DNA of 64,000 bases from Eubacterium aggregans (lineage in GTDB: Bacteria; Bacillota; Clostridia; Eubacteriales; Eubacteriaceae), in the NCBI RefSeq assembly GCF_900107815.1, contig NZ_FNRK01000007.1, forward strand, positions 62,001 through 126,000. Reading direction: 5' to 3'. Position 1 is the stretch's first letter. Every line of letters starts with the position of its first letter. The notes under the pieces were generated by a model. It was not told where the DNA came from. It saw only the letters and a list, made by a program, of their open reading frames with translations, and ran no database searches. Below are positions 37,167-46,925 of the stretch, one piece after another. A program made the translations under genes and the position numbers.

Positions 37167-38657
37167 ATGATCAGAGATCGATTCGCCCCGAGCCCCACAG
37201 GGAATGTCCACGTGGGAAGCTTGCGGACTGCACTTTACAACTACTTATATGCTAAAAAAAACGGCGGTCAATTCCTGCTGCGTTTAGAGGATACAGACCG
37301 GACCCGTTATGAAGAAGGCGCAGTGGAAAATCTGCTGGCCGCACTGGACATCACCGGGGTTCGTCCGGATGAGGGACTTATGGTGAAGGATGGCAGCATC
37401 CTGCAATTCGGAGATTGCGGTCCCTATATCCAGTCTGAACGCCTGGATATTTATAGACGTTATATTGAACAGCTGCTGGCAGAGGGTAAGGCGTACTACT
37501 GCTTTTGTACCAAGGAACGGCTGGAGGCGGTTCGGGAAGCCCAAAGGTCAGCAGGAGAAACCCCCCGTTACGATGGTCACTGCCGGGATCTCGATCCCGA
37601 GGAGATTGGACGTCGGATTGCTGAAGGTGAGCCCTACGTTATTCGTTTAAAGCTGCCGGAAAATACCGTCATTGCCTTTGACGATGCGGTCCGGGGACAT
37701 ATTGAAATCAATACCGATGATTTGGATGATCAAGTGCTCATCAAGGCCGATGGTTTCCCCACTTACCATTTTGCAGTGGTAGTAGATGACCATCTTATGG
37801 GCATCACCCATGTCATCCGTGGAGAAGAATGGCTGCCCTCCACGCCTAAGCATGTGTATCTATATGAATGCCTGGGTTGGGAAGCCCCCCAATTTGTCCA
37901 TTTATCCAATATTTTGAATGACGATCATAAGAAGCTGAGCAAACGCCAGGGGGATGTATCCGTTGGGGATTTCCTTAAAAAGGGCTATTTGCCAGAGGCA
38001 CTCGTGAATTTCCTGGCCCTGTTGGGCTGGAGCCCTGAAGGGGATCAGGAAATTTTTTCCATGGAAGAATTGGTGGAAGCTTTCGACTTATCTCGGATTA
38101 ACCGCTCCGGGGCCGTCTTTGACCGCAGCAAGTTGAACTGGATGAACGCCCACTACATTAAGGCTTTATCACCAGAGGCTCTAACCGATCATTGTATTCC
38201 CTATCTTTTGGAGGCAGGCTATATTACTGCGGATGATATTGAGAACAAAAGGGAATGGATTGGGACGATTGCAGAGCTTCTTAGAGACCGTCTGGAATAC
38301 TTTGCCCAGGTGCCCGATGAAGTGGCCCTGATTTTTAACAGCGATTTTGAAATCACCGATGAAGAAAGCCTGGAAATCATTAAGGCAGAAAGCGTTCCGG
38401 TACTCCACGGTGCTTTGATGGAGAAGATTGAAGCCGCTGAGGTGGTGGATGCACCGTCTATGATGGCTGTTTTAAAGGCCATCCAGAAGGAGCACAAAGC
38501 GGAAAAAATTAAAGGGAAAATGCTCTATATGCCGACACGTATTATGCTGACGGGTGAAATGCATGGACCGGATTTAGCCATGATTATGGAAGTACTGGGA
38601 AAAGAAGAATTGATGAAGCGCTTGGCGCGTTTTTCGAAGGTTTTGGAAGCCCTCTAA
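37167..38657 (+). CDS. gltX: Glutamyl-tRNA synthetase
   Basis: A 496-residue class I synthetase charging tRNA-Glu. The HIGH-type motif reads APSPTGNVHVGSLR and the KMSKS-type motif KLSKRQG. The N-terminal Rossmann fold, catalytic insert and C-terminal anticodon-binding helical domain are all present at normal length. GGAG precedes the ATG. There is no T-box leader in the 61-base gap. Whether it also charges tRNA-Gln depends on gatCAB elsewhere. Confidence 0.97.
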   Translation: MIRDRFAPSPTGNVHVGSLRTALYNYLYAKKNGGQFLLRLEDTDRTRYEEGAVENLLAALDITGVRPDEGLMVKDGSILQFGDCGPYIQSERLDIYRRYIEQLLAEGKAYYCFCTKERLEAVREAQRSAGETPRYDGHCRDLDPEEIGRRIAEGEPYVIRLKLPENTVIAFDDAVRGHIEINTDDLDDQVLIKADGFPTYHFAVVVDDHLMGITHVIRGEEWLPSTPKHVYLYECLGWEAPQFVHLSNILNDDHKKLSKRQGDVSVGDFLKKGYLPEALVNFLALLGWSPEGDQEIFSMEELVEAFDLSRINRSGAVFDRSKLNWMNAHYIKALSPEALTDHCIPYLLEAGYITADDIENKREWIGTIAELLRDRLEYFAQVPDEVALIFNSDFEITDEESLEIIKAESVPVLHGALMEKIEAAEVVDAPSMMAVLKAIQKEHKAEKIKGKMLYMPTRIMLTGEMHGPDLAMIMEVLGKEELMKRLARFSKVLEAL

Positions 38658-38689
38658 GATAATTTGGCAAAAGAAATGAGGAGGAACCA

Positions 38690-39949
38690 GTGAAGCAAAA
38701 AGTAAATGTGAAAAAAACCGTGATATTGGTGGTATTCATGGCCCTTCTGGCCTTTTGTGGCTATGTACTCTTTAGTGGGATCACGATTGGTCGTTATGAT
38801 ATCGGAAAAATCGGGGACCGGATGCACTATGGCCTCGATTTAACCGGTGGGGTCAATGTGGTCCTTCAAGCCAAGACGGAGGATGGCTCCGGTGTCGATT
38901 CAGAAAAAATGGACAGTACCGTCTCAGCCATTAAAAAGCGGGTGGACTCCCTGGGGGTCAGTGAAGCCACAGTCACCAAGCAGGGGGATGACCGTATCCG
39001 GGTGTCCATCCCTTCCATCCAGGATCAGCAGCAGGCCTTAGACCTTATCGGGAAAACGGCTAAACTGGAATTCCTCGCACCGGACGGAACCGTTATCCTC
39101 ACCGGGGATGATGTGTCCGATTCCAAAGCGGTGAAACAGAATAACAGCAGTGGTGTGGAAGAGTCTGTGGTTACCCTGAAGTTCAATGAATCAGGGACCC
39201 AGAAATTCGCCGATGCAACTCAGAAGTACTTAAATCAGGTCATCTCCATTGAGTTGGATGGTGAAACCATCAGCGCTCCAAAGGTTAACGCCGCCATCAC
39301 CAATGGCGAAGCCATCATTGAGGGGATGTCCGATATGGATGAAGCCAGTCAGCTGGCTGAGCTCATCCGGGGTGGGAGCCTTCCCCTGGAATTGGAGCCC
39401 ATCGAAGTGACCACCATAGGGCCGACCTTGGGTCAGGATTCCCTCCAGCAAAGTATTTTTGCCGGAGCCATCGGGATTGCCGCTGTTCTGATTTTTATGT
39501 TGCTGTTCTACCGGGGCCTTGGCTTTATAGCCGATTTGGCACTGTTAGTCTACATCATGGTGGATCTCATTATCATGGTGGAAATGAATGTTACCCTGAC
39601 CCTACCAGGAATCGCTGGGATGATCCTATCCATCGGGATGGCCGTGGATGCCAACGTCATTATCTTTGAGCGAATTAAGGACGAGGCACAGAACGGCGGC
39701 TCCATTGATAAAGCCATCGATGCTGGGTTCAAGCGGGCCATGGGGACCATTGTAGACTCCAATATTACCACCTTGATTGCAGGCTTCGTGTTATTCTTCC
39801 TCGGCTCCGGCAGTGTCCAGGGCTTCGCCCTCACCCTGGTTGTGGGGATTGTGCTGAGCATGATAACCGCTGTAGTGGTGACCAAGCATCTGATTAAGCT
39901 GGTGCTGGGAACCCATCTGGTCAATAGCTCGAAGTTTTATGGAATATAG
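38690..39949 (+). CDS. secD: Protein translocase subunit SecD
   Basis: A 419-residue membrane protein that uses the proton-motive force to complete Sec export. One N-terminal helix is followed by an extracytoplasmic P1 domain (about residues 35-240) with HYGLDLTGGVNVVLQ. Five more helices at the C-terminus contain GIAGMILSIGMAVDANVIIFERIKDE (read in parts), the family signature. It starts with GTG at 38690, five bases after GAGGAGG. It is 14 bases from secF. Confidence 0.95.
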   Translation: MKQKVNVKKTVILVVFMALLAFCGYVLFSGITIGRYDIGKIGDRMHYGLDLTGGVNVVLQAKTEDGSGVDSEKMDSTVSAIKKRVDSLGVSEATVTKQGDDRIRVSIPSIQDQQQALDLIGKTAKLEFLAPDGTVILTGDDVSDSKAVKQNNSSGVEESVVTLKFNESGTQKFADATQKYLNQVISIELDGETISAPKVNAAITNGEAIIEGMSDMDEASQLAELIRGGSLPLELEPIEVTTIGPTLGQDSLQQSIFAGAIGIAAVLIFMLLFYRGLGFIADLALLVYIMVDLIIMVEMNVTLTLPGIAGMILSIGMAVDANVIIFERIKDEAQNGGSIDKAIDAGFKRAMGTIVDSNITTLIAGFVLFFLGSGSVQGFALTLVVGIVLSMITAVVVTKHLIKLVLGTHLVNSSKFYGI

Positions 39950-39963
39950 AGAGGGAGAATAAA

Positions 39964-40914
39964 ATGAAAAGACAACTTAAACTGGTTGAAAAAACAAAAA
40001 TTTGGTTTATTATCTCCCTCATTATGATCGTTATCAGCCTGGGGGCCCTGGCGATTCGGGGCCTCAACTTCGGGATTGATTTTGTGGGGGGGACCATTGT
40101 CACCATCGACCTGCACACCACCTTTAATACGGATGATGCCCGGAAAATTACCGATAAGTACGATAAAAATGCGGACATCACTTATTCGGGTGATGCCCAG
40201 GAGCAAATTGTGATCAGTACCAAGGAAAGTCTGACTACCGAACAGCGAACCGATCTCTTTGATGCCTTTAAAGCGGAGTATAAGCTGACAGATGCGGATT
40301 TAGTGTCTGTGGATACCATTACGCCATCCGTGGGGACAGAAACCGCCCGTAACGCAGTTTTGGCATCGGTGGTGGCCATGGCATTGATGCTGGTGTACAT
40401 TACCTTTCGCTTTGAATTTTACTTTGGCTTGGCGGCGGTCCTCGCCCTGGTTCACGATATTGTTGTGGTCATTGGGGTCTATGCCCTTTTCCAGATTCAG
40501 GTAAATGCCCCCTTTATAGCGGCGGTGCTGACCATTCTAGGGTATTCCATCAACGATACCATTGTGGTCTTTGACCGTATCCGTGAAAATGAAAATGTTA
40601 TGGGTATGCAGAATCTGACGACCCTGGTGGATGCCAGTGTAAATCAGACCTTGAAGCGAAGTATCAATACAGTGGCAACCACCTTGATTGCAATTCTGGC
40701 CCTGTATATCTTCGGTGTGGCGGCCATTAAGGATTTTGCCCTGCCCCTCATCGTCGGGATTGCCTGCGGTTGTTACTCCTCGATTTTCGTTGCCAGCCCT
40801 TTGTGGGTGGTATTCCAGAAGAAGTTTAAGAATACCCGATACAATACGAAACAGCAGAAGAAAAATAATCGTAAGCGCCGGGATAAACGGCAAGAAAAAG
40901 CACCTCAGGTGTAA
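39964..40914 (+). CDS. secF: Protein translocase subunit SecF
   Basis: A 316-residue partner of SecD with the same RND-like plan. GLNFGIDFVGGTIV marks the start of the outer domain, and SINDTIVVFDRIRENE is the matching membrane signature. The C-terminus is strongly basic (KKNNRKRRDKRQEK). GGGAG precedes the ATG. SecD and SecF are separate here, unlike the fused Bacillus SecDF. Confidence 0.95.
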   Translation: MKRQLKLVEKTKIWFIISLIMIVISLGALAIRGLNFGIDFVGGTIVTIDLHTTFNTDDARKITDKYDKNADITYSGDAQEQIVISTKESLTTEQRTDLFDAFKAEYKLTDADLVSVDTITPSVGTETARNAVLASVVAMALMLVYITFRFEFYFGLAAVLALVHDIVVVIGVYALFQIQVNAPFIAAVLTILGYSINDTIVVFDRIRENENVMGMQNLTTLVDASVNQTLKRSINTVATTLIAILALYIFGVAAIKDFALPLIVGIACGCYSSIFVASPLWVVFQKKFKNTRYNTKQQKKNNRKRRDKRQEKAPQV

Positions 40915-40930
40915 GATTAAAAGCACAATG

Positions 40931-40959
40931 AGCCGGACAGCCTAGGCTGTCCGGCTTTT
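40931..40959 (+). terminator. secDF terminator (perfect palindrome)
   Basis: AGCCGGACAGCC (40931-40942) and GGCTGTCCGGCT (40945-40956) form a perfect 26-base palindrome centred on TA, followed by TTTT. It ends 16 bases before recJ. Confidence 0.85.
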
Positions 40960-40975
40960 CGACTTTGGAGGAAAA

Positions 40976-43048
40976 ATGGAAACCATTTGGAAAGCGCGTG
41001 ATCTCGGCAGAGAAGACGGAGAGACCCTTGTTGAAGAAATTGTGATGGACTGCGGTGTTTCACCACTGACGGCATCGATACTGATCAAACGTGGCTGTGG
41101 CTCCGCCGAGGAGGCCATGGCCTTTTTAGAACCAGATTGGGAGGATCTGCACGATCCCTTTCTCTTGCCAGATATGTCAGTTGCGGTAGAACGGATTCTG
41201 ACGGCCCGGGAAAGTGGGGAGACCATTTGTGTTTATGGAGATTATGATGCCGATGGCACCACGGCGGTATCCATCCTCCTTGGGTATTTTAAAGAAATTG
41301 GAATCCATGCCTTCTTCCGGATTCCCAATCGTTTAGAGGAAGGCTATGGGATGAATACGACGGCTCTGGCTGAGGTAAAAGCTGCGGGGGCCAGCCTGAT
41401 CATTACGGTGGACAATGGGATTTCAGCAGTGGAAGAGGTGGCCTTCTGCAATGCCCAGGGGATGGATGTCATTGTGACGGACCACCATGAGTGCCAGGCA
41501 GCCCTTCCCGAGGCCCTAGCCATCATCGATGCCAAGCGTCCGGATTCCCAGTATCCTTTTTCGGAACTGTGCGGGGCCGGTATCGCCTTTAAGCTGGTCC
41601 AGGCTCTAGACCAGGCACAAGGGGGAGATGGGGATCTTATGGGATATCTGGAATGCGCCGCCTTGGCCACGGTGGCGGATATTGTGCCCTTAAAGGATGA
41701 AAATCGGGTGATGGTCAGCCTGGGGATCCGGACCATGAACGAAGGTCCCCTGATGCCGGGGATTGCCGCCCTTATGGCGGTTAGTGAGATCGAGGTGGTG
41801 AATGCCGGAAATATCGGCTTTGTCCTGGCCCCGAAGATCAATGCAGCCGGGCGTCTGGGGGAAGCGGGCCGGGTGGTAGACCTTTATCTGGCAGAGACCA
41901 TTTCTGAGGCCATGCCCATCGCCTGCTTCCTAAGGGATGAAAACAAAAAACGCCAGGATATTGAGCAGGAAATCCAGATCGCTGCGGAGAAAAAGGTGGC
42001 GGCGGAAGGTCTTTACAATCATCTGTTTATGGTGGTGGCTGGTGAGGGATGGCACTCAGGGGTCATTGGCATCGTAGCCAGCAAGATCCAGGAAAAATGG
42101 TATCATCCGGTGATCGTCATGGGGATTGGGGAAGATGGTATTGCCAAGGGGAGCTGTCGCAGCGTTCCCGGTATCGATATCTTTGCGGCCCTATCCAGCT
42201 GTGCGCCCCTCTTTGAGTCCTTCGGGGGCCATGAGCAGGCGGCTGGGTTTTCCCTGGCGGCAGACCGTATTCCAGAGCTTGTAAAGGGCCTGGAGGCTTG
42301 GGGAAGGGCTGCTGGTGCCAGAGGGCACCTGAAAAAGACCCTCTATTATGATGGGGAGATTACGGCGGATGCTGTAGATGAAGGGCTGATGGAGGAGCTT
42401 TCCCTCTGTGAGCCCTACGGCATTGGAAACCCTGGCCCGGTCTTTAAGATGGGGGAGGTTAATGCCACCGATGTAAGGCGGATGGGGAAAAACCAGGACC
42501 ATCTATCCTTTACGGTGGACGGCCTGCGGTGTGTGGGCTTTGGCCTGGGTGAGTGTGATGCCCGGGTACGGAGCGGGGCGGTGTCCCTGCTCTGCAAGCT
42601 TAAAATTAACGCTTTTAATGGCAATGAAACCATCCAGCCCATGGTGATAGATTTAAAGGGAGATCCCCTTATGGATCATCAACAGGCCTGGGAGTGGGTG
42701 GCTGCCCTTAAAAAGGAGGAGGGGGAGAGCCTTCGGGCATTGCCAATCTGGCATTATCCCTGTAATAGATTGCTGCCCGAACGCAACGCATTGATTGCTG
42801 TTTACAAGATGATGGATTTTGAAAAAATACGGGCGCTTCCCTTTGACGATGTTCTATCCCACTGCCCTGGAATGAATAGTTTTCAATTACTGGTGGGCTT
42901 AAACGCCCTGAATGAGGTGGGACTCATTGAATTTAAATTAAAACGAGGGGTTATTTATGGGAAGAAATGTAAAACCAATGAAAAAAAAGATATCCAAAAG
43001 GCCCCATTAGTGCTAAAATTAAAGAAATATCTTGGAAGCACTGATTGA
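40976..43048 (+). CDS. recJ: Single-stranded-DNA exonuclease RecJ
   Basis: A 690-residue 5'-3' exonuclease for recombination and mismatch repair. The DHH domain has YGDYDADGTT near residue 85 and VTDHHE near 165. The DHHA1 domain includes GGHEQAAGFS. The core is followed by the OB-fold, then about 120 extra C-terminal residues typical of Firmicutes RecJ. GGAGG precedes the ATG. recJ-apt-relA is a conserved order. Confidence 0.95.
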   Translation: METIWKARDLGREDGETLVEEIVMDCGVSPLTASILIKRGCGSAEEAMAFLEPDWEDLHDPFLLPDMSVAVERILTARESGETICVYGDYDADGTTAVSILLGYFKEIGIHAFFRIPNRLEEGYGMNTTALAEVKAAGASLIITVDNGISAVEEVAFCNAQGMDVIVTDHHECQAALPEALAIIDAKRPDSQYPFSELCGAGIAFKLVQALDQAQGGDGDLMGYLECAALATVADIVPLKDENRVMVSLGIRTMNEGPLMPGIAALMAVSEIEVVNAGNIGFVLAPKINAAGRLGEAGRVVDLYLAETISEAMPIACFLRDENKKRQDIEQEIQIAAEKKVAAEGLYNHLFMVVAGEGWHSGVIGIVASKIQEKWYHPVIVMGIGEDGIAKGSCRSVPGIDIFAALSSCAPLFESFGGHEQAAGFSLAADRIPELVKGLEAWGRAAGARGHLKKTLYYDGEITADAVDEGLMEELSLCEPYGIGNPGPVFKMGEVNATDVRRMGKNQDHLSFTVDGLRCVGFGLGECDARVRSGAVSLLCKLKINAFNGNETIQPMVIDLKGDPLMDHQQAWEWVAALKKEEGESLRALPIWHYPCNRLLPERNALIAVYKMMDFEKIRALPFDDVLSHCPGMNSFQLLVGLNALNEVGLIEFKLKRGVIYGKKCKTNEKKDIQKAPLVLKLKKYLGSTD

Positions 43049-43091
43049 TCGAATCAGTACTTTCTTAAAGAATCAGAGGAGAGGTTTTAAG

Positions 43092-43610
43092 ATGGATTTT
43101 AAGAGCAAAATTTCAGTGTACGAAGGATTCCCCAAGGAAGGCATCAGTTTTAAGGATATTAACAGCCTGATTAAGGATCCAGATGCTTTTAGAGCGGTGA
43201 TTGATGATTTGTATAAAATCGCCAAGGCTTTGGATGTCAATATCGTGGTAATCCCAGAGGCTAGAGGATATATTTTTGGCTCTGCCTTAGCTTATCGCTT
43301 AGGTGCAGGGTTGGTGCCGGTCCGTAAACCTGGAAAACTGCCCGGAAAAGTCGTTTCCCAAAAATATTCTCTGGAATATGGCAGCAATACCATTGAAATT
43401 CAGCACAATGCCATCAAGCCTGGGGATCGGGTGCTCATCATCGATGACCTGCTGGCTACTGGTGGAACCATGAAGGCCGCCATCGATTTGGTGGAAAACC
43501 TTGGTGGTGAAGTATGTGGGGCCCTTTTTGTCATCGAATTGACAGAATTGGGCGGACGGGATCTGCTAAAGGATTATTTTGTATCCAGCATCGTCTCCTA
43601 TCCCTATTAA
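43092..43610 (+). CDS. apt: Adenine phosphoribosyltransferase
   Basis: A 172-residue purine salvage enzyme that makes AMP from adenine and PRPP. The PRPP-binding motif is VLIIDDLLATGGT. IPEARGYIFG and VRKPGKLPG are typical of Apt. ATG 43092 follows AGAGGAGAGG; an upstream in-frame start overlapping recJ has no ribosome site. Length matches the family. Confidence 0.96.
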   Translation: MDFKSKISVYEGFPKEGISFKDINSLIKDPDAFRAVIDDLYKIAKALDVNIVVIPEARGYIFGSALAYRLGAGLVPVRKPGKLPGKVVSQKYSLEYGSNTIEIQHNAIKPGDRVLIIDDLLATGGTMKAAIDLVENLGGEVCGALFVIELTELGGRDLLKDYFVSSIVSYPY

Positions 43611-43650
43611 GGGATGGCTTTGACATGGCAAATAAGAAAGGAGGCATCGC

Positions 43651-45828
43651 ATGGCCAACCAAGCAGTAAGTAATAAGATCGACAGCGTCATCAAGCTGAT
43701 TAAGCAGTATGATCCAGCGGCGGATACGACCATGATCCTGCGTGCCTTCGATCTGGCGGATAAGGCCCACTCGGGGCAGAAGCGGAAATCCGGAGAAGAT
43801 TATATCATCCATCCTGTGGCAGTGGCCTATATTTTAGCAGAATACCACATGGATGTGGAAACCATTGTGGCAGCCCTCCTCCACGATGTTATCGAAGACA
43901 CCATCTATACCCATGATTTTATTGCAGAAGAGTTCAGTGAGACAGTGGCAGAGCTGGTGGAAGGGGTCACTAAGATTGGGAAGATTGAATTCCAGTCCAA
44001 GGAAGAAAATCAGGCGGAGAATCTTAGGAAGATGGTCATGGCCATGTCCAAGGATATCCGAGTTATCCTGATTAAGCTGGTGGACCGCTTACACAATATG
44101 CGGACTCTGGAATATATGACCCCTGGGAAGCAGCAGGAAAAATCCCGGGAGACCATGGATATTTACGCGCCCATTGCCAATCGTCTGGGGATCCAGGCCA
44201 TTAAGGCAGAGCTTGAGGATCTGGCACTGAAATATTTGGACCCTGAGGCCTATTACCATTTGGTCAAACAGGTGAAGATGCGCAAGCAAGTCCGGGAGGA
44301 ATACATCGGCAAGGTCATCGATGTCCTCAAAGTTAAAATTGGGGATGTGGGGATTCAGGCTAAAATTTATGGCCGGGCCAAGCATTTTTATTCCATTTAT
44401 CGTAAGATGAAAGCCCAGCACCGGCAGTTTGATGAAATCTACGATATTGTGGCCGTTCGGGTGATTGTGGAAAGCGTGAAGGACTGCTACGGGGTCCTGG
44501 GCATCGTCCATACCCAGTGGAAGCCCATACCTGGCCGGTTTAAAGACTATATCGCCATGCCAAAGCCCAATATGTACCAGTCCATCCATACCACGGTCAT
44601 CGGACCCAATGGTGAGCCCTTTGAAATCCAGATCCGAACTAAGGAAATGCACGAAACCGCAGAATACGGCATTGCTGCCCATTGGAAGTATAAAGAGGGC
44701 ATGGGTGAAAGCAAGGGCAAGGAGCTCCGGTACGAGAATAAGATGTCCTGGCTCCGCCAGATTATGGAATGGCAAAGCGAGCTGGATAACGCTGGAGATT
44801 TGCTGGAGACCATTAAGGTGGATCTTCTCAACGAAGAGGTGTATGTCTTTTCCCCCAAGGGGAAGGTCATTGAGCTGCCCATGGGCTCCTGCCCCTTGGA
44901 TTTTGCCTATCGGATTCACAGCGATATCGGAAACAGCTGTGTGGGTGCTAAGGTCAACAATAAAATTGTGCCCCTGAATTATACCCTGAACAATGGGGAT
45001 ATTGTGGAGGTCATGACCTCTAAGAATTCCAATGGACCCAGCCGGGATTGGCTGAATTTTGTGAAGAGCGCCCATGCCCGGAATAAAATTCGACAGTACT
45101 TTAAGCGGGAAGAAAAGGAAGAAAATGTCTCCAAGGGCAGGTTGATGTTAGAGGCAGAACTTAAGCGTCAAGGGCTGACAGATACCAAGTTGGCCAGTGC
45201 TGCCGAGTTGGAAATCCTCAGTGATAAAATGGGTTACAAGACCATTAATGATTTCTATGCTGCCTTGGGTTATAATGGGGTGAAGATGGGGACGGTTTTT
45301 CAAAAGATGCGCCTCCTTTTCCCTGGAGAGTTCCCGGAAGAGGTGGAAGAGGTTGTCATCAAAAAACCGACCACCAAGCGAAAAACCACCAGCAATGTGG
45401 TGGTAGCCGGACAGAGCGATATCGATGTCCATTACTCCAAGTGCTGTAACCCCGTGCCTGGGGATAAAATCATCGGTTACATCACCCAGACCAATGGGAT
45501 TTCGATTCATCGGACGGATTGTCCCAATGTGCTGAATATTACGGACCCTGCCCGGATTGTGACCGTGGAGTGGAATAAATTTGGAGTGGATGGCAGCTTT
45601 AATGCGGAAATTCATATTAAAGCTCATGAGAAGCGGGAGCTGCTCATTGAACTGTCTAAGCTTTTTATCGAGATGAATATTCCCTTAAATGCCCTGACTG
45701 CCAGAAATGAACGTGGGGAGTATGATTTTTTTGAAGCCAGTTTCGAAGTGAAATCCAGGAGAGAGCTGAATCTCCTTATTAAAAATATTAATAAAATCCC
45801 TGAGATCATTACGGTTAAGCGGGTATAG
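43651..45828 (+). CDS. relA: Bifunctional (p)ppGpp synthetase/hydrolase (Rel/SpoT)
   Basis: A 725-residue stringent-response enzyme. The HD hydrolase domain is intact: HPVAVAYIL, HD in LLHDVIEDT. The synthetase domain has VAVRVIVES and YIAMPKPNMYQSIHT. TGS (YVFSPKGKVIELP), a helical region, a zinc-finger-like CCNPVPGD and a C-terminal ACT domain follow. Both activities should be present, as in the single Rel of most Firmicutes. AGGAGG precedes the ATG. Confidence 0.96.
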   Translation: MANQAVSNKIDSVIKLIKQYDPAADTTMILRAFDLADKAHSGQKRKSGEDYIIHPVAVAYILAEYHMDVETIVAALLHDVIEDTIYTHDFIAEEFSETVAELVEGVTKIGKIEFQSKEENQAENLRKMVMAMSKDIRVILIKLVDRLHNMRTLEYMTPGKQQEKSRETMDIYAPIANRLGIQAIKAELEDLALKYLDPEAYYHLVKQVKMRKQVREEYIGKVIDVLKVKIGDVGIQAKIYGRAKHFYSIYRKMKAQHRQFDEIYDIVAVRVIVESVKDCYGVLGIVHTQWKPIPGRFKDYIAMPKPNMYQSIHTTVIGPNGEPFEIQIRTKEMHETAEYGIAAHWKYKEGMGESKGKELRYENKMSWLRQIMEWQSELDNAGDLLETIKVDLLNEEVYVFSPKGKVIELPMGSCPLDFAYRIHSDIGNSCVGAKVNNKIVPLNYTLNNGDIVEVMTSKNSNGPSRDWLNFVKSAHARNKIRQYFKREEKEENVSKGRLMLEAELKRQGLTDTKLASAAELEILSDKMGYKTINDFYAALGYNGVKMGTVFQKMRLLFPGEFPEEVEEVVIKKPTTKRKTTSNVVVAGQSDIDVHYSKCCNPVPGDKIIGYITQTNGISIHRTDCPNVLNITDPARIVTVEWNKFGVDGSFNAEIHIKAHEKRELLIELSKLFIEMNIPLNALTARNERGEYDFFEASFEVKSRRELNLLIKNINKIPEIITVKRV

Positions 45829-45836
45829 GAGGAGCG

Positions 45837-46289
45837 ATGCGAGCAGTGATACAACGGGTCAAAGCCTCATCGGTGACGGTGGATGGTGAGGTGGTTGGCG
45901 AAATCGGGAAGGGATTCAACCTGCTTCTGGGGATCAAGGAAGATGATACCGAGGCAGATATGGATTACATCATCAATAAGGTGGTGGGGCTTCGGGTCTT
46001 TGAGGACGCGGATGATAAAATGAACCTTTCTCTGGGGGATGTTGACGGGGAACTGTTGGTAGTATCCCAATTCACCCTTTACGGGGACTGCCGGAAGGGC
46101 CGTCGCCCCAGCTTTATACGAAGCGGCCCGGTGGCGCTGGCTGAGGAGAAATACAAACGTTTTGTGGAGAAAATCAGTGCCCAGCCCATTAAAAAGGTAG
46201 CCTTTGGCGAGTTCCAGGCGGATATGGCGGTGACCATCATTGGCGATGGTCCAGTAACCATTCTCCTGGATAGTGAGAAGAATTTTTAG
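45837..46289 (+). CDS. dtd: D-aminoacyl-tRNA deacylase
   Basis: A 150-residue proofreading enzyme that removes D-amino acids from tRNA. The two active-site motifs are SQFTLYGDCRKGRRPSF and GPVTILLDS. It starts MRAVIQRVKASSV, typical of the family. AGGAG lies in the 8-base gap after relA. The relA-dtd order is conserved in Firmicutes. Confidence 0.96.
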   Translation: MRAVIQRVKASSVTVDGEVVGEIGKGFNLLLGIKEDDTEADMDYIINKVVGLRVFEDADDKMNLSLGDVDGELLVVSQFTLYGDCRKGRRPSFIRSGPVALAEEKYKRFVEKISAQPIKKVAFGEFQADMAVTIIGDGPVTILLDSEKNF

Positions 46290-46298
46290 AGGTAAGTG

Positions 46299-46925
46299 AT
46301 GGAAGTTAAAAAATTCATGGTTGGCCCCATGGGTGCCAATTGTTATATCCTGTGGGATAAGGCCACGAAGGATGCCGCAGTGGTGGATCCAGGCTATCCC
46401 GACGATCGGGTGGTGGATTTCATCCAAAGAGAAGGCCTAGAGGTTTCGAAGATTCTTTTGACCCACGGCCATTTCGATCATATCGGTGGGCTTCAGGAAA
46501 TCCGGGATTTAACTGGAGCACCGGTGTATATCCACAGAGATGATGCCGGCTGTCTGACTTCTGCCGGGGAGAACATTTCCACTATGGTAGGAAACCCCAT
46601 GACCTTCGAGCCAGCTGAAGTGCTGATGCAGCATGGAGACCGAATTAAAATCGGACCAATGGAGGCGCTGAAGGTGGTGCACACCCCAGGGCATACCCCA
46701 GGAGGGGTATCCTTCATCGATGAGACCTTTATGATTACTGGGGATACCCTGTTCCAGGGCTCCATCGGACGGACAGATTTTCCCGGTGGGGATTACGATC
46801 AGATCATCGATTCCCTGAACACCCTGCTCGAGTATGACGAGGACATGAAAGTCTTGCCGGGACACGGGGAAGATTCCGTAATCGGCTATGAAAAGCGGGC
46901 GAACCCCTTCGTTCGGAGGGGCTAA
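46299..46925 (+). CDS. Metallo-beta-lactamase-fold hydrolase (glyoxalase II-like)
   Basis: A 208-residue cytoplasmic metallo-hydrolase. The zinc-binding motif THGHFDHIGG (HxHxDH), VHTPGHTPGG, ITGDTLF and LPGHGE are all present. The ATG at 46299 is six bases after AGAGG; GTG 46296 is a poorer choice. The order dtd-hydrolase-hemZ is widespread in Clostridia. The substrate is not known and may be a thioester. Its stop overlaps the hemZ start (TAATG). Confidence 0.9.
   Translation: MEVKKFMVGPMGANCYILWDKATKDAAVVDPGYPDDRVVDFIQREGLEVSKILLTHGHFDHIGGLQEIRDLTGAPVYIHRDDAGCLTSAGENISTMVGNPMTFEPAEVLMQHGDRIKIGPMEALKVVHTPGHTPGGVSFIDETFMITGDTLFQGSIGRTDFPGGDYDQIIDSLNTLLEYDEDMKVLPGHGEDSVIGYEKRANPFVRRG

Noticed and set aside
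44089-45075. 328-codon open frame on the minus strand
   Set aside because: It is the complement of the conserved synthetase/TGS region of relA, has no ribosome site and no recognisable motif.
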